Under the pieces are notes generated by a model, which was not told the origin of the DNA, searched no databases, and was given only the letters and a program-made list of their open reading frames with translations. DNA of 64,000 nt from Gemmobacter lanyuensis (lineage in GTDB: Bacteria > Pseudomonadota > Alphaproteobacteria > Rhodobacterales > Rhodobacteraceae): contig NZ_BMYQ01000003.1 in assembly GCF_014652355.1 (NCBI RefSeq), positions 206,142 to 270,141 on the forward strand, read 5' to 3'. Made by a program: the position numbers and the translations under genes. Positions 40,864-49,506 of the stretch are shown in pieces. Within the stretch, counting starts at the first letter, position 1. Every line of letters starts with the position of its first letter.

Positions 40864-41784
40864 GTGCAACATACCTTGAAATCCGCTGCGGTCTTTGACG
40901 GGCTCGGCCTGCATTCGGGGAAACCCGTGCGCATGGTGGTGCATCCCGCCGCGACCGATTCCGGGGTCTGGTTCAAACGCACCGATCTTGACACTGGCGA
41001 TGTGCTGATCCCGGCGCGCTGGGATGCGGTGGTGCCGTCGAAACTCTGCACGCTGATCGCGAACCCTTCGGGGGTTTCGGTCTCGACCATCGAACATATC
41101 ATGGCGGCGCTGGCGGGCTGCGCCATCCATAACGCGCTGATCGAAATCGACGGGCCGGAAGTGCCGATCCTTGACGGTTCGGCCGTGCCTTTCGTGGATC
41201 GCTTCCTTGCCGTGGGCATCGTGGCGCAGGATGCGCCGGTGCGCGCCATCCGCGTCCGCAAGGCCGTCGAAGTGCGCGACGGCGAGGCCGTGGCCCGGCT
41301 TGAGCCTTCCGACAACCTTGAGATCGATTTCCGCATCGACTTTGCCGAAACCGCGATCGGCCGTCAGGAACGCCATCTGAACATGGCCAACGGCGCCTTT
41401 GTGCGCGAACTGTGTGACAGCCGCACCTTCTGCCTGCAGGCCGATGTCGATTTCATGCGCGCCAATGGCCTGGCCTTGGGCGGCACACTGGAAAACGCGG
41501 TGGTGTTCGAGGATGGTGAAGTGCTGAGCCCCGGCGGCCTGCGTCACGCCGATGAACCTGTGCGCCACAAGATGCTGGATGCCGTCGGCGATCTTTCGCT
41601 TGCGGGCGGGCCGATCCTTGGCCGCTACACCGGCATCCGTGCGGGCCATGCGCTGACCAACCGGCTGCTGCGTGCGCTCTTTGCCCAGCCCGATGCCTGG
41701 TGCTTTGTCGAATGTGGCGCGAAAACCGAACGCAAGCTGCCCGGCATGGGTGTGCATCGCGGCGATCTGCCGGCGCATCACTGA
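40864..41784 (+). CDS. lpxC: UDP-3-O-acyl-N-acetylglucosamine deacetylase
   Basis: 306 residues from GTG 40864, chosen because GAGGG ends 6 nt before it (TTG 40858 touches it). VSTIEHIMAALAG carries the first zinc histidine; HKMLDAVGDL gives the second histidine and the aspartate; GHALTNRLLRAL the catalytic histidine. It commits UDP-GlcNAc derivatives to lipid A. Separated from ftsZ by a terminator, so it has its own promoter. Confidence 0.95.
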   Translation: MQHTLKSAAVFDGLGLHSGKPVRMVVHPAATDSGVWFKRTDLDTGDVLIPARWDAVVPSKLCTLIANPSGVSVSTIEHIMAALAGCAIHNALIEIDGPEVPILDGSAVPFVDRFLAVGIVAQDAPVRAIRVRKAVEVRDGEAVARLEPSDNLEIDFRIDFAETAIGRQERHLNMANGAFVRELCDSRTFCLQADVDFMRANGLALGGTLENAVVFEDGEVLSPGGLRHADEPVRHKMLDAVGDLSLAGGPILGRYTGIRAGHALTNRLLRALFAQPDAWCFVECGAKTERKLPGMGVHRGDLPAHH

Positions 41785-41923
41785 CCTGGGGCGCGGCGGC
41801 GAAAGGCGTTTTGCGCCGCCGATTTTTCTGTGCTAGGACAAGCCAAACGGGTCCGGCCTCCATCGGGTCGGAACAGGCTCTGGCTGGCTTTGGGTCCGCC
41901 GGGCGGGATTTGACGAGGCAGAT

Positions 41924-42775
41924 GTGCGACAGATGACGGGCGGATCTTCGGGGGCGGGCATCCTTGGCGGGTTGCTGCTGACAGCATTCCTCGCAGCCTG
42001 CGGGGCAGGCGCGCCGAAAGAGGCCCCGCTGGACACGCTCAGCGCCGAACAGATCTACAAACGCGGCGAATTCCTGCTTGAGCAGGACAACGACCCCACA
42101 GAGGCTGTCCGCTATTTCACCGAGGTGGAACGCCTTTACCCCTATTCCGATTGGGCGCGCCGCGCGCTGATCATGCAGGCCTTCACCTATCACAAGAGCA
42201 AGGAATATGAGGACGCCCGTCAGGCGGCCCAGCGGTTCCTTGATTACTATCCGGGCGATGAGGATGCGGCCTATGCCAAATACCTCATGGCGCTGTCCTA
42301 CTATGACCAGATCGACGAGGTGGGCCGCGATCAGGGGCTGACCTTCCAGGCGCTTCAGGCGCTGCGTGAGGTCATCGAGGAATATCCCGACAGCGAATAT
42401 GCGCGTTCGGCCATTCTGAAGTTCGACCTCGCCTTCGACCATCTCGCCGGAAAAGAGATGGAGATCGGGCGCTTCTACCTCAAGCGCGGGCATTACACGG
42501 CGGCGATCAACCGTTTCCGCGTCGTGGTGCAGGATTTCCAGACCACGACCCACACGGCCGAGGCGCTGCATCGTCTGGTGGAATGCTATCTCGCGCTGGG
42601 GCTGACGGATGAGGCCCAGACCGCTGCCGCGATCCTTGGCCACAACTATCAATCCAGCCCGTTCTATCAGGACAGCTACAAGCTTTTGACCAGCCGCGGG
42701 TTGGAGCCCAAGGCCAAGGGCGACAGCTGGCTGGCCTCGGTCTATCGGCAGGTGATCCGGGGCGAATGGCTGTAA
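41924..42775 (+). CDS. bamD: Outer membrane assembly lipoprotein BamD
   Basis: 283 residues from GTG 41924 (GAGG 5 nt upstream; ATG 41933 is 14 nt away). A lipoprotein signal with lipobox LAAC near residue 26, then five TPR-like repeats starting EQIYKRGEFLLEQDNDPTEA. It is part of the BAM complex that inserts outer membrane proteins. lpxC-bamD-recN is a common alphaproteobacterial order. Confidence 0.94.
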   Translation: MRQMTGGSSGAGILGGLLLTAFLAACGAGAPKEAPLDTLSAEQIYKRGEFLLEQDNDPTEAVRYFTEVERLYPYSDWARRALIMQAFTYHKSKEYEDARQAAQRFLDYYPGDEDAAYAKYLMALSYYDQIDEVGRDQGLTFQALQALREVIEEYPDSEYARSAILKFDLAFDHLAGKEMEIGRFYLKRGHYTAAINRFRVVVQDFQTTTHTAEALHRLVECYLALGLTDEAQTAAAILGHNYQSSPFYQDSYKLLTSRGLEPKAKGDSWLASVYRQVIRGEWL

Positions 42776-42811
42776 GGCAGGCGGGGGCAACCCTGACCGA
42801 CGGGTAAGGCA

Positions 42812-44455
42812 ATGCTGCGCTCTCTTGATATTCGTGACATGCTCATCATCGAGCGGCTCTCGCTGGCGTTCCAGCCGGGGCTGAACGTGCTGACCGGGGA
42901 AACCGGGGCGGGCAAGTCCATCCTGCTCGACAGTCTGGGCTTCGTGCTGGGCTGGCGGGGCCGCGCCGAGCTGGTGCGTGCAGGTGCCGAAAAGGGCGAG
43001 GTTGTCGCCGTCTTCGATCTGCCTGCCGATCACCCGGCGCTGGCGGTGCTGGCGGATTATGAGATCGAGGCCGAGGGCGAGCTGATCCTGCGCCGTGTGA
43101 ACCACGCCGACGGGCGCAAGACCGCCTGGGCCAATGACCGCCGCGTCTCGGGCGAGGTGCTGCGCGCACTGTCGGAAACGCTGGTGGAACTGCATGGCCA
43201 GCATGACGACCGCGGGCTTCTGAACCCGCGCGGGCATCGGCAGATGCTGGATGCCTTTGCCGGGCTGGATCTGGCGCCGGTGCGGGCAGCCTGGGGCGCG
43301 CTGGGTCAGGCGCGCAAGGATCTTGCCAGTGCCGAAGGTGCGCTGGCGGCCGTGCGGGCGGAAGAGGAATTCCTGCGTCACGCCGTGGCCGAGCTGGACA
43401 AGCTGAACCCCGAACCGGGCGAAGAGGCCGTTCTGGATGCCCGCAGGCGCAGCATGCAGGCGTCCGAGAAGATCCGCGCCGACGTGGCCCGCGCGCATGC
43501 CGCGCTGTCTGAACAGGGCGCCGAAGCGATGCTGCTGGAGGCCCTGCGGCGGCTGGAAGGGGCGTCCGACCATGCTGAAGGCGCGCTGGAGGCGCCGATT
43601 GCCGCCCTGAACCGCGCCCTGACGGAACTGGGCGAGGCGCAATCCGGCGTCGAAAGCTGCCTCGATGCGCTGGATTTCAACCCGGCCGAGCTTGAGGCGC
43701 TGGAAGAGCGGCTTTTTGCCATCCGGGCGTTGGCGCGCAAACACTCGGTCCTGCCGGATGATCTCGGCACCTTCGCACAGGGGCTGCGGAAGCGGCTGGA
43801 GGCGCTGGATGGGGGCGAAAAGAATATTGCGGCGCTGCGCCGGGCGCTGACGCTGGCCGAAGATGCCTATCGGGCCGAGGCCGCGCGCCTGTCTGCCGCG
43901 CGCAAGACGGCCGCCGCACGTCTGGATGCCGCCATGGCCGCCGAACTGGCACCGTTGAAGATGGAGCGGGCGGTTTTCGCCACGCAGGTCACCCCCTGCG
44001 ATGCCGGGCCGGAAGGGCAGGATGCCGTGGCCTTTACCGTGGCCACCAACCCCGGCGCGCCTGCGGGCCCGTTGAACAAGATCGCCTCGGGCGGCGAGCT
44101 TTCGCGCTTTCTTCTGGCGCTGAAGGTCTGTCTGACGGGCGATACCCCCGGCATGACGCTGATCTTTGATGAAATCGACCGCGGTGTCGGTGGGGCCACG
44201 GCCGATGCGGTGGGCCGCAGGCTCAAGGCGCTGTCCGACACGGCGCAGGTTCTGGTGGTGACGCATAGCCCGCAGGTCGCGGCGCTGGGGGCGCATCACT
44301 GGCGTGTGGAAAAGCGCGTGACGGGGGGGATGACCACCTCGACCGTGACGCCGCTTTCGGCGGCTGACCGGGTTGAGGAAATCGGCCGGATGCTTGCGGG
44401 CGATACCGTGTCGGATGCCGCGCGGGCTGCGGCGCGGGCGCTGCTCGACACCTGA
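42812..44455 (+). CDS. recN: DNA repair protein RecN
   Basis: 547 residues. Walker A LTGETGAGKSILLDSL at residue 27, long coiled-coil arms (about 150-370), signature IASGGELSRFLLAL, Walker B LIFDEIDRGVGG and THSPQVAALG. SMC-like protein for double-strand break repair. No LexA-type box was seen in the 36 nt before it. Confidence 0.96.
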   Translation: MLRSLDIRDMLIIERLSLAFQPGLNVLTGETGAGKSILLDSLGFVLGWRGRAELVRAGAEKGEVVAVFDLPADHPALAVLADYEIEAEGELILRRVNHADGRKTAWANDRRVSGEVLRALSETLVELHGQHDDRGLLNPRGHRQMLDAFAGLDLAPVRAAWGALGQARKDLASAEGALAAVRAEEEFLRHAVAELDKLNPEPGEEAVLDARRRSMQASEKIRADVARAHAALSEQGAEAMLLEALRRLEGASDHAEGALEAPIAALNRALTELGEAQSGVESCLDALDFNPAELEALEERLFAIRALARKHSVLPDDLGTFAQGLRKRLEALDGGEKNIAALRRALTLAEDAYRAEAARLSAARKTAAARLDAAMAAELAPLKMERAVFATQVTPCDAGPEGQDAVAFTVATNPGAPAGPLNKIASGGELSRFLLALKVCLTGDTPGMTLIFDEIDRGVGGATADAVGRRLKALSDTAQVLVVTHSPQVAALGAHHWRVEKRVTGGMTTSTVTPLSAADRVEEIGRMLAGDTVSDAARAAARALLDT

Positions 44456-44563
44456 TGCTGCGTTGCAGCAAATGCATGGCGGCACGGCAGGATCGGGCGT
44501 TGTTGCGCCGGGGCAGGGGGCATAAATTCGTGGTCAGGGAGGGCAACCAGACAGAGGTTTGCC

Positions 44564-44728
44564 ATGTTGACCGTCGTTTCCAAACTGATCCGTGCCCTGC
44601 ACATTCCGACCGTTGCCGATCTTGAGCGTGACTATCTGAACGCCTCAGCCAATGCCTACGATCTGGAAATGCGCCAGCGCGAGATCGACAACGGCCGTTT
44701 CCGCCGCGCGCTGAACGGCTTCCACTGA
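44564..44728 (+). CDS. Small DUF3563-like protein (54 residues)
   Basis: ATG 44564 with GAGG 7 nt upstream; 54 codons to TGA 44726-44728. The protein has a short N-terminal helix (MLTVVSKLIRALHIPTVADL) and a charged segment DYLNASANAYDLEMRQREID resembling DUF3563 proteins, in which 'YL..S.D.YDLE.RMREID' is typical. Such proteins are short, abundant and of unknown role. It stands alone between recN and the DUF1638 gene, and is too short for ordinary gene-length filters. Confidence 0.7.
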   Translation: MLTVVSKLIRALHIPTVADLERDYLNASANAYDLEMRQREIDNGRFRRALNGFH

Positions 44729-44886
44729 AGGCTTGCGCGGGCGGCACCAGCTTGCCAGGGTTCAACATTCCCAGCGAGTTGATGGCTCGCTTGCCCGCAG
44801 CGCCAGAGCATGCCCGACAAATGAGCTAGGCCCGCAGCGGCATCTGCCGGGTATCGGCTGCGCGCACGACGCCGCCCTGGCAGCGG

Positions 44887-45534
44887 TCATGCGGTGGCGA
44901 CCCGGGCCATCGCAGTGGCCAGATCCCCATAGCCGGTGAAGCGGCGTTCATAGGCGAGGCCCAGCCGTTCCGCCGCCGCCCGCGCCTTGGCATCCAGCGC
45001 CGGATCATCGGTCTGGGCCTGATAGACCAGCTTGGTGTAATTGCCGAACATCATCGGGATCAGTTCAGGGTGCTTGTCAAAGCCCATCGGGCGCCAGACG
45101 AAGGCGTCGAACTGGCGGCAGAGGAAATCGGTCAGATAGAAGGCCGTAATCTCTTCGTCGGCGATCCGGGCAAAGCGGTCGTTGCCTTCGAAGAAGGAAT
45201 AGCAATGCGGCCCTTCCAGCATGGCGACCCCCAGCTCGCGGCAGCGCGCCTCAAGCAACCCGCCGGTGCCGCAATCGGCATAGAGGATGAAGATGTCGTC
45301 ATAGCGCCCGCGTGCCGCCGCGACGGCGGCAGAGACCGCATCGGGGATGCGGTCGGGCCAGAGATGCAGGTTCGCGGGCAGGCATTGCAGGTCCAGATGA
45401 TCCCAGCCGCCGCTGCGCTTGATGGCCAGCACCTCATGCGCCAGCGCGCCACAGGCGATCAGCAGCACCCGGCCCGCCGCCGCGGGGGCAAGGCCGGTTT
45501 CGGTCAACGTGGAATCATCGGGAAGCAGGGTCAT
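44887..45534 (-). CDS. DUF1638 domain-containing protein
   Basis: 215 residues from ATG 45534 (GAAGG upstream). LLIACGALAHEVLAIKR, LPANLHLWPDRI, ILYADCGTGG and EGPHCYSFFEG are the family blocks; conserved cysteines and histidine suggest metal or corrinoid chemistry. DUF1638 genes often sit beside corrinoid methyltransferase genes, as here. Its start overlaps the stop of a small membrane protein gene (ATGA). Confidence 0.88.
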   Translation of the reverse strand: MTLLPDDSTLTETGLAPAAAGRVLLIACGALAHEVLAIKRSGGWDHLDLQCLPANLHLWPDRIPDAVSAAVAAARGRYDDIFILYADCGTGGLLEARCRELGVAMLEGPHCYSFFEGNDRFARIADEEITAFYLTDFLCRQFDAFVWRPMGFDKHPELIPMMFGNYTKLVYQAQTDDPALDAKARAAAERLGLAYERRFTGYGDLATAMARVATA

Positions 45535-45680
45535 GCCTTCAACCTTGTCAGAAGTGCGGCCAGCAGCGCAAGCTGGGCCACCATGGCGATGGGCAGGCCC
45601 AGCCATTGGACCAGCCAAAGGGTCAGCCCCGCATCGACAATGACCGCAAGGATCAAGAGCGCGAAGATCTTGGGCGGCAT
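45531..45680 (-). CDS. Very small membrane protein (49 residues)
   Basis: ATG 45680 with AAGGAGG 7 nt upstream, an almost ideal ribosome site; 49 codons ending in TGA that overlaps the DUF1638 start. Two hydrophobic helices (IFALLILAVIVDAGLTLWLV and IAMVAQLALLAALL) with a basic end TRLKA. Not recognised. The operon position between the corrinoid protein and DUF1638 suggests a linked role. It is below common length cut-offs. Confidence 0.72.
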   Translation of the reverse strand: MPPKIFALLILAVIVDAGLTLWLVQWLGLPIAMVAQLALLAALLTRLKA

Positions 45681-45740
45681 CTGGCCCTCCTTTCCCCTGC
45701 CGATATGGGGGTGGGGCGGGCGCGGGGGAAGGGCAGATGT

Positions 45741-45767
45741 GAAAAGACCCCGGCCTTGGCCGGGGTC
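45741..45767 (-). terminator. Terminator after the corrinoid protein gene
   Basis: GACCCCGGCC-TT-GGCCGGGGTC (10-bp stem, 45746-45767); on the minus strand it runs into TTTTC. It separates the corrinoid gene from the small membrane protein/DUF1638 pair. Confidence 0.82.
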
Positions 45768-45791
45768 CGATCAGGTCAGCTGCGGCCCGGA

Positions 45792-46490
45792 TCAGGCGTT
45801 CGGCTGGTTGTGCTTGCGCGCCACGAAGGACTTTGCGGTTTCCACGGCGACGGCCGCGTCACGGCAATAGGCGTCGGCACCGATGGCCTTGCCGAATTCT
45901 TCGTTCAGGGGCGCGCCGCCCACCAGAACGATATAGTCTTCGCGCATGCCCTTTTCCTTGAGGGTGTCAATAACGACCTTCATGTAGGGCATGGTGGTGG
46001 TCAGCAGCGCCGACATACCAAGGATATCGGGCTTTTCGGTTTCCAGCGCCTCGAGGTATTTCTCGACCGGGTTGTTGATGCCCAGATCGACCACTTCGAA
46101 GCCAGCGCCTTCCATCATCATGCCGACAAGGTTCTTGCCGATGTCGTGGATGTCGCCCTTGACGGTGCCGATGACCATCTTGCCCATGCGCGGCGCGCCG
46201 GTTTCGGCCAGCAGCGGCTTGAGGATCGCCATGCCCGATTTCATGGCATTGGCGGCCAGCAGCACTTCCGGCACGAAAAGGATGCCGTCGCGGAAGTCGG
46301 CGCCGACGATGGTCATGCCGGCGACCAGCGCTTTGGTCAGCACGTCATAGGGGGCCCAGCCGCGCTCGATGAGGAGGTTCACGCCCTCTTCGATTTCTTC
46401 CTTCAGGCCGTCGTAGAGGTCATCGTGCATCTGCAGCACAAGTTCCTCGTCATTGAGTTCGGACAGGATGATATCGTCTTCGTCGGCCAT
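45792..46490 (-). CDS. Corrinoid (B12-binding) protein of methyltransferase/MetH type
   Basis: 232 residues from ATG 46490 (GGAG upstream). Residues 1-95 are the helical cap (LKEEIEEGVNLLIERGW..., FVPEVLLAANAMKSGM), and the rest is the B12 domain with GDIHDIGKNLVGMM (cobalt-ligating histidine) and the VGGAPL loop. It carries a methyl group between partner enzymes. No pterin-binding partner is in the window, but a Bmt-type homocysteine methyltransferase lies 1.3 kb away, so this may be one piece of a split methionine synthase. Dimethylamine-type roles are also possible. Confidence 0.9.
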   Translation of the reverse strand: MADEDDIILSELNDEELVLQMHDDLYDGLKEEIEEGVNLLIERGWAPYDVLTKALVAGMTIVGADFRDGILFVPEVLLAANAMKSGMAILKPLLAETGAPRMGKMVIGTVKGDIHDIGKNLVGMMMEGAGFEVVDLGINNPVEKYLEALETEKPDILGMSALLTTTMPYMKVVIDTLKEKGMREDYIVLVGGAPLNEEFGKAIGADAYCRDAAVAVETAKSFVARKHNQPNA

Positions 46491-46631
46491 TTGAGGGCTC
46501 CCTGGGGGAATGTGTCTTTGCCTGAATGCGGCTAATGCGGCTTCAGGACTTTTCACTTTGCGACATGGCCGCAGGCAAAGGCGACAGTCAAGGGGAAAGC
46601 AGTGTCGCAGGTGCGCGCGCAGTTGCGGAGT

Positions 46632-46646
46632 GTTCTTGTTGTGTTC
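46632..46646 (+). promoter_or_regulatory. Putative LexA (SOS) box
   Basis: GTTC-TTGTTGT-GTTC fits the alphaproteobacterial LexA consensus GTTC-N7-GTTC exactly. It lies 12 nt before the ATG of the radical SAM gene, where bound LexA would block transcription. The match is short, so a chance hit is possible. Confidence 0.55.
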
Positions 46647-46658
46647 TATTGTGGGGGC

Positions 46659-47744
46659 ATGGAACGCGATCCGACTCTGCGACCGGAGCTGCGCCTGAAG
46701 GCGCGGGGCGCGCTTGGCAATGCGACCGGGCGGTATGAGGCCGTGCAGCGCGTGGCGTTGGATGATGGCTGGGATCTTCCCGAGGAGGAGCGCCTGCTGC
46801 AGACCGAGGTGCGGCTGGAGCGCCCACGATCGGCAATCAGCTGGAACCGTTCGCCTGATCTGCCGTTTGACCGGAGCGTGAACCCCTATCGCGGCTGCGA
46901 ACATGGCTGCGTTTATTGTTTTGCCCGGCCCAGCCATGCTTGGCTGAACCTTTCACCGGGGCTGGATTTCGAAACCCGGCTGATTGCGCGGCCCGGCATC
47001 GACGCGGTGCTGGAGCGCGAAATTGCGCGGAAATCCTATGCCGTGGCACCGATTGCGCTGGGGACGAATACCGACCCTTACCAACCGTGTGAGGTGGAGC
47101 ATCGCCTGATGCGCGGGGTATTGGAGGTGCTGGCCCGCTGGCAGCACCCGGTGGCGATCACCACCAAGGGCACGCTGGTCGAACGCGATCTCGATCTGCT
47201 GGCGCCAATGGCGCGTGACGGGCTGGTGCGGGTGGGGATTTCCGTCACCACGCTCGACCCCGCCCTGTCACGCAGCATGGAGCCGCGGGCGCCCTTGCCC
47301 GCGCGGCGTCTGCAGGTGATCCGGCGGCTGGCCGAGGCGGGGGTGCCGGTGCGGGTGATGGTGGCGCCGGTGGTGCCGGGGCTGACTGACCCCGAACTCG
47401 ACGCGATCCTTGCCGCGGCGAAAGAGGCGGGGGCGGTGGCGGCCAGCTGGATCATGCTGCGCCTGCCGCTGGAGGTGGCCCCCCTGATGCAGCAATGGCT
47501 GCAGGCGCGGGTGCCGGGGCGGGCCGCCAAGGTCATGGCCCGCATCCGCGAGGTGCATGGCGGGCGCGACTATGACCCGGCCTGGGGCCGTCGCATGCGG
47601 GGTGAGGGGATCTGGGCCGAGCTGATTGCCCGCCGGTTTGACGCGGCGGTGGCGCGTCTGGGGCTGGCAGTGGCGCAACCCCCGCTGCGCTGCGATCTGT
47701 TCGCACCGCCGCCGCGCGCGGGCGATCAGCTGACGCTGTTCTGA
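46659..47744 (+). CDS. PA0069-family radical SAM protein (SplB-like)
   Basis: 361 residues from ATG 46659 (GGGGG upstream). The radical SAM cluster motif is GCEHGCVYCFAR (C-x3-C-x2-C) near residue 81, followed by an AdoMet-binding barrel (VAITTKGTLVERDLDLL, VGISVTTLD, RVMVAPVVPGLTD). The family is related to spore photoproduct lyase but its reaction is not established. A LexA-type box just upstream hints at DNA repair use. Confidence 0.9.
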   Translation: MERDPTLRPELRLKARGALGNATGRYEAVQRVALDDGWDLPEEERLLQTEVRLERPRSAISWNRSPDLPFDRSVNPYRGCEHGCVYCFARPSHAWLNLSPGLDFETRLIARPGIDAVLEREIARKSYAVAPIALGTNTDPYQPCEVEHRLMRGVLEVLARWQHPVAITTKGTLVERDLDLLAPMARDGLVRVGISVTTLDPALSRSMEPRAPLPARRLQVIRRLAEAGVPVRVMVAPVVPGLTDPELDAILAAAKEAGAVAASWIMLRLPLEVAPLMQQWLQARVPGRAAKVMARIREVHGGRDYDPAWGRRMRGEGIWAELIARRFDAAVARLGLAVAQPPLRCDLFAPPPRAGDQLTLF

Positions 47745-47752
47745 AGGCAAAA

Positions 47753-47777
47753 AGGCCCGCGCGTGATGCGCGGGCCT
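47753..47777. terminator. Terminator between convergent radical SAM and bmt genes
   Basis: AGGCCCGCGC-GTGAT-GCGCGGGCCT, 10-bp stem; the minus strand continues into TTTTTGCC, serving bmt, and the stem can also stop the plus-strand gene. Confidence 0.85.
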
Positions 47778-47786
47778 GTGTCGTGT

Positions 47787-48806
47787 TCAGCGCGACCGGC
47801 GGCGTTCACGGCGGGGGGCGCCGTGGTCGTGGCCGCAGCCGCCCGTGCCGTCCGAGGCCGACGAGAATGCACCCAGCTTGCTACTGATGTCTTCCAGCGT
47901 GGGACGCGGGCCTTTCGGGCGGCTTTCCAGCGCGGCGCGCATGGCGCGCAGATGTTCCGGCATGGTGCCGCAGCACCCGCCGATGATCCGCACCCCGGCG
48001 TCACGGGCCAGCACGGCATATTCGGCCATCAGCTCGGGCGTGCCATCATAATGGATCGCGCCATCCTGATAGCGCGGGATGCCCGCATTGCCCTTGGCAA
48101 TCACCGGGCGTTCCGACCCTTGCGCGAAGAAGCCCAACACCGTCCGCATCAGATCGGACGCGCCGACGCCGCAGTTGGCGCCATAGGCGATCGGCGGGTT
48201 CGGCAGCTTTTCGACGAGCTGCGCCAGATCGGCCGAGGTCACGCCCATCATGGTGCGCCCGGCGGTGTCAAAGCTCATGGTGCCGCACCAGGGCATCCCG
48301 GCCAGCGCGGCCGCCTCGGCGGCTGCGCGGAATTCCTCGGGCGCCGAGATGGTTTCGATCCACAGCACATCGGCCCCGCCTTCCTTCAGACCCTCGGCCT
48401 GTTCATGGAAGATCTCGACCGCAAGCTCATGCGTCAGGCTGCCCATCGGGGCCATGATCTCGCCCGTCGGGCCGACGGACCCCGCGACCACCACAGTGCG
48501 CCCCGAGGCATCGGCGATCTCGCGCCCCAGCGCGGCACCGATGCGGTTCAGTTCGCGGACGCGCCCCTGGGCGTTGTGCAGCTTCAGACGCGCGGCATTG
48601 CCCCCGAAGGTATTGGTCAGGAAAATATCCGACCCCGCCTCGACCGCGCCGCGATAGAGGGTGCGGATATTGTCGGGCTTGTCGGTGTTCCAGAATTCGG
48701 GCGGCTCACCCGATTCCAGCCCCATGTTGAACAGGTTGGTGCCGGTGGCCCCATCGGCCATCAGCCAATCGCGGGTGGAAAGCAGCTTGGAAAGAGCGTC
48801 GGTCAT
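47787..48806 (-). CDS. bmt: Homocysteine S-methyltransferase (Bmt/betaine-homocysteine methyltransferase type)
   Basis: 339 residues from ATG 48806 (GAGG 5 nt upstream). [12 protein letters not shown] opens the homocysteine-binding barrel; GANCGVG supplies the first zinc cysteine and GGCCGT the other two. The C-terminus is Gly/His/Arg-rich (GGCGHDHG). It transfers a methyl group to homocysteine. The donor may be betaine or, with the nearby corrinoid protein, methyl-B12 as in the split MetH of related bacteria. An in-frame extension to 48872 is possible but lacks a better start. Confidence 0.9.
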   Translation of the reverse strand: MTDALSKLLSTRDWLMADGATGTNLFNMGLESGEPPEFWNTDKPDNIRTLYRGAVEAGSDIFLTNTFGGNAARLKLHNAQGRVRELNRIGAALGREIADASGRTVVVAGSVGPTGEIMAPMGSLTHELAVEIFHEQAEGLKEGGADVLWIETISAPEEFRAAAEAAALAGMPWCGTMSFDTAGRTMMGVTSADLAQLVEKLPNPPIAYGANCGVGASDLMRTVLGFFAQGSERPVIAKGNAGIPRYQDGAIHYDGTPELMAEYAVLARDAGVRIIGGCCGTMPEHLRAMRAALESRPKGPRPTLEDISSKLGAFSSASDGTGGCGHDHGAPRRERRRSR

Positions 48807-48933
48807 GTCGCCTCGCGGAAGAAAGCGCCGCACGTGGGCCGCACGGCTGATCGTTTGTTCAACCTCTGCCACGCGGCTGCGGGTGAGGCAAATTCATAAT
48901 CTTCATGATGATGGTGAAATAGGCGCGGGTTTG

Positions 48934-48944
48934 CCCCCCCCCCC
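48934..48944. repeat. Run of eleven C inside a small hairpin
   Basis: C11 (G11 on the bmt-coding strand) flanked by TTTG/CAAAT-type arms, between the zeta terminator and the bmt leader. Homopolymers of this length can slip during replication. Confidence 0.6.
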
Positions 48945-48951
48945 GCAAATG

Positions 48952-48976
48952 AAAAGGCCGCCCCGGCAGGGCGGCC
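48952..48976 (-). terminator. Terminator after the zeta subunit gene
   Basis: GGCCGCCC-CGGCA-GGGCGGCC, 8-bp stem; on the minus strand it is followed by TTTTC, 23 nt beyond the DUF1476 stop. Confidence 0.82.
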
Positions 48977-48999
48977 CTCCGGTCCGGTCCCGCGGGGGA

Positions 49000-49314
49000 T
49001 CAGATCTCGGTCATCAGCTGGGCCTTGGCGACCGGCAGCAGTTCCGACAGCTTGGCGCGGATTTCCTCGGCGCTGGCCTTGTCGCCCAGATCGGCGGCCA
49101 GTTTGCGGACCACGTCTTCCACGCCCGCTTCCTCGAAATCGGCCTGCACCACGGTCAGGGCGTATTCTGCGGCGGCATCGCCCGATTTGCCCAGCAGCCC
49201 TGCGGCCCAAAGACCGGCCAGCTTGTTGCGGCGGGCTTCGGCCTTGAACTGCATCTCTGCATCATGGGCAAACTTGGTCTCGAACGCCTTTTCGCGGTCG
49301 TCGAAGGTGGTCAT
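49000..49314 (-). CDS. F1-ATPase inhibitor subunit zeta (DUF1476)
   Basis: 104 residues. [22 protein letters not shown] and [12 protein letters not shown] are the DUF1476 hallmark; the short N-terminal region inserts into the F1 rotor in Paracoccus zeta and blocks ATP hydrolysis. All-helical, cytoplasmic. It stands alone, divergent from purC. Alphaproteobacteria-specific. Confidence 0.93.
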   Translation of the reverse strand: MTTFDDREKAFETKFAHDAEMQFKAEARRNKLAGLWAAGLLGKSGDAAAEYALTVVQADFEEAGVEDVVRKLAADLGDKASAEEIRAKLSELLPVAKAQLMTEI

Positions 49315-49417
49315 GGGAAGGCCCCCCTGAATTGGTTCGGCAATGGTATGTCCCCCTTCATATGCCCGCCCGCGCCTTGCGCCGCAAGGCCCGTCTGGCC
49401 CCGGTTGGCGCTAAACC

Positions 49418-49446
49418 TTGCGGGCGGGCGGGGGTTGGACTATAGC
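49418..49446 (+). promoter_or_regulatory. Candidate promoter for purC
   Basis: TTGCGG (49418-49423), 17-nt spacer, TATAGC (49441-49446), 60 nt before the purC ATG. Good spacing and the same -10 as rplY. Confidence 0.5.
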
Positions 49447-49506
49447 CCGGCCCAGAAAGGACGCGTGCGCCCGCCGCCGTGTCCCTTATCCGATTCGGGA
49501 AAGTTC

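Noticed and set aside
48807..48930. Possible SAM- or SAH-type riboswitch in the bmt leader
   Set aside because: The stretch has a CGTGG...CCACG pairing, but the conserved bases of the SAM-II, SAM/SAH and SAH riboswitches I could compare from memory are not there.
48661..49506. Long N-terminal extension of purC
   Set aside because: The extension is antisense to bmt and the zeta gene; ATG 49507 gives the standard PurC start and follows a promoter.
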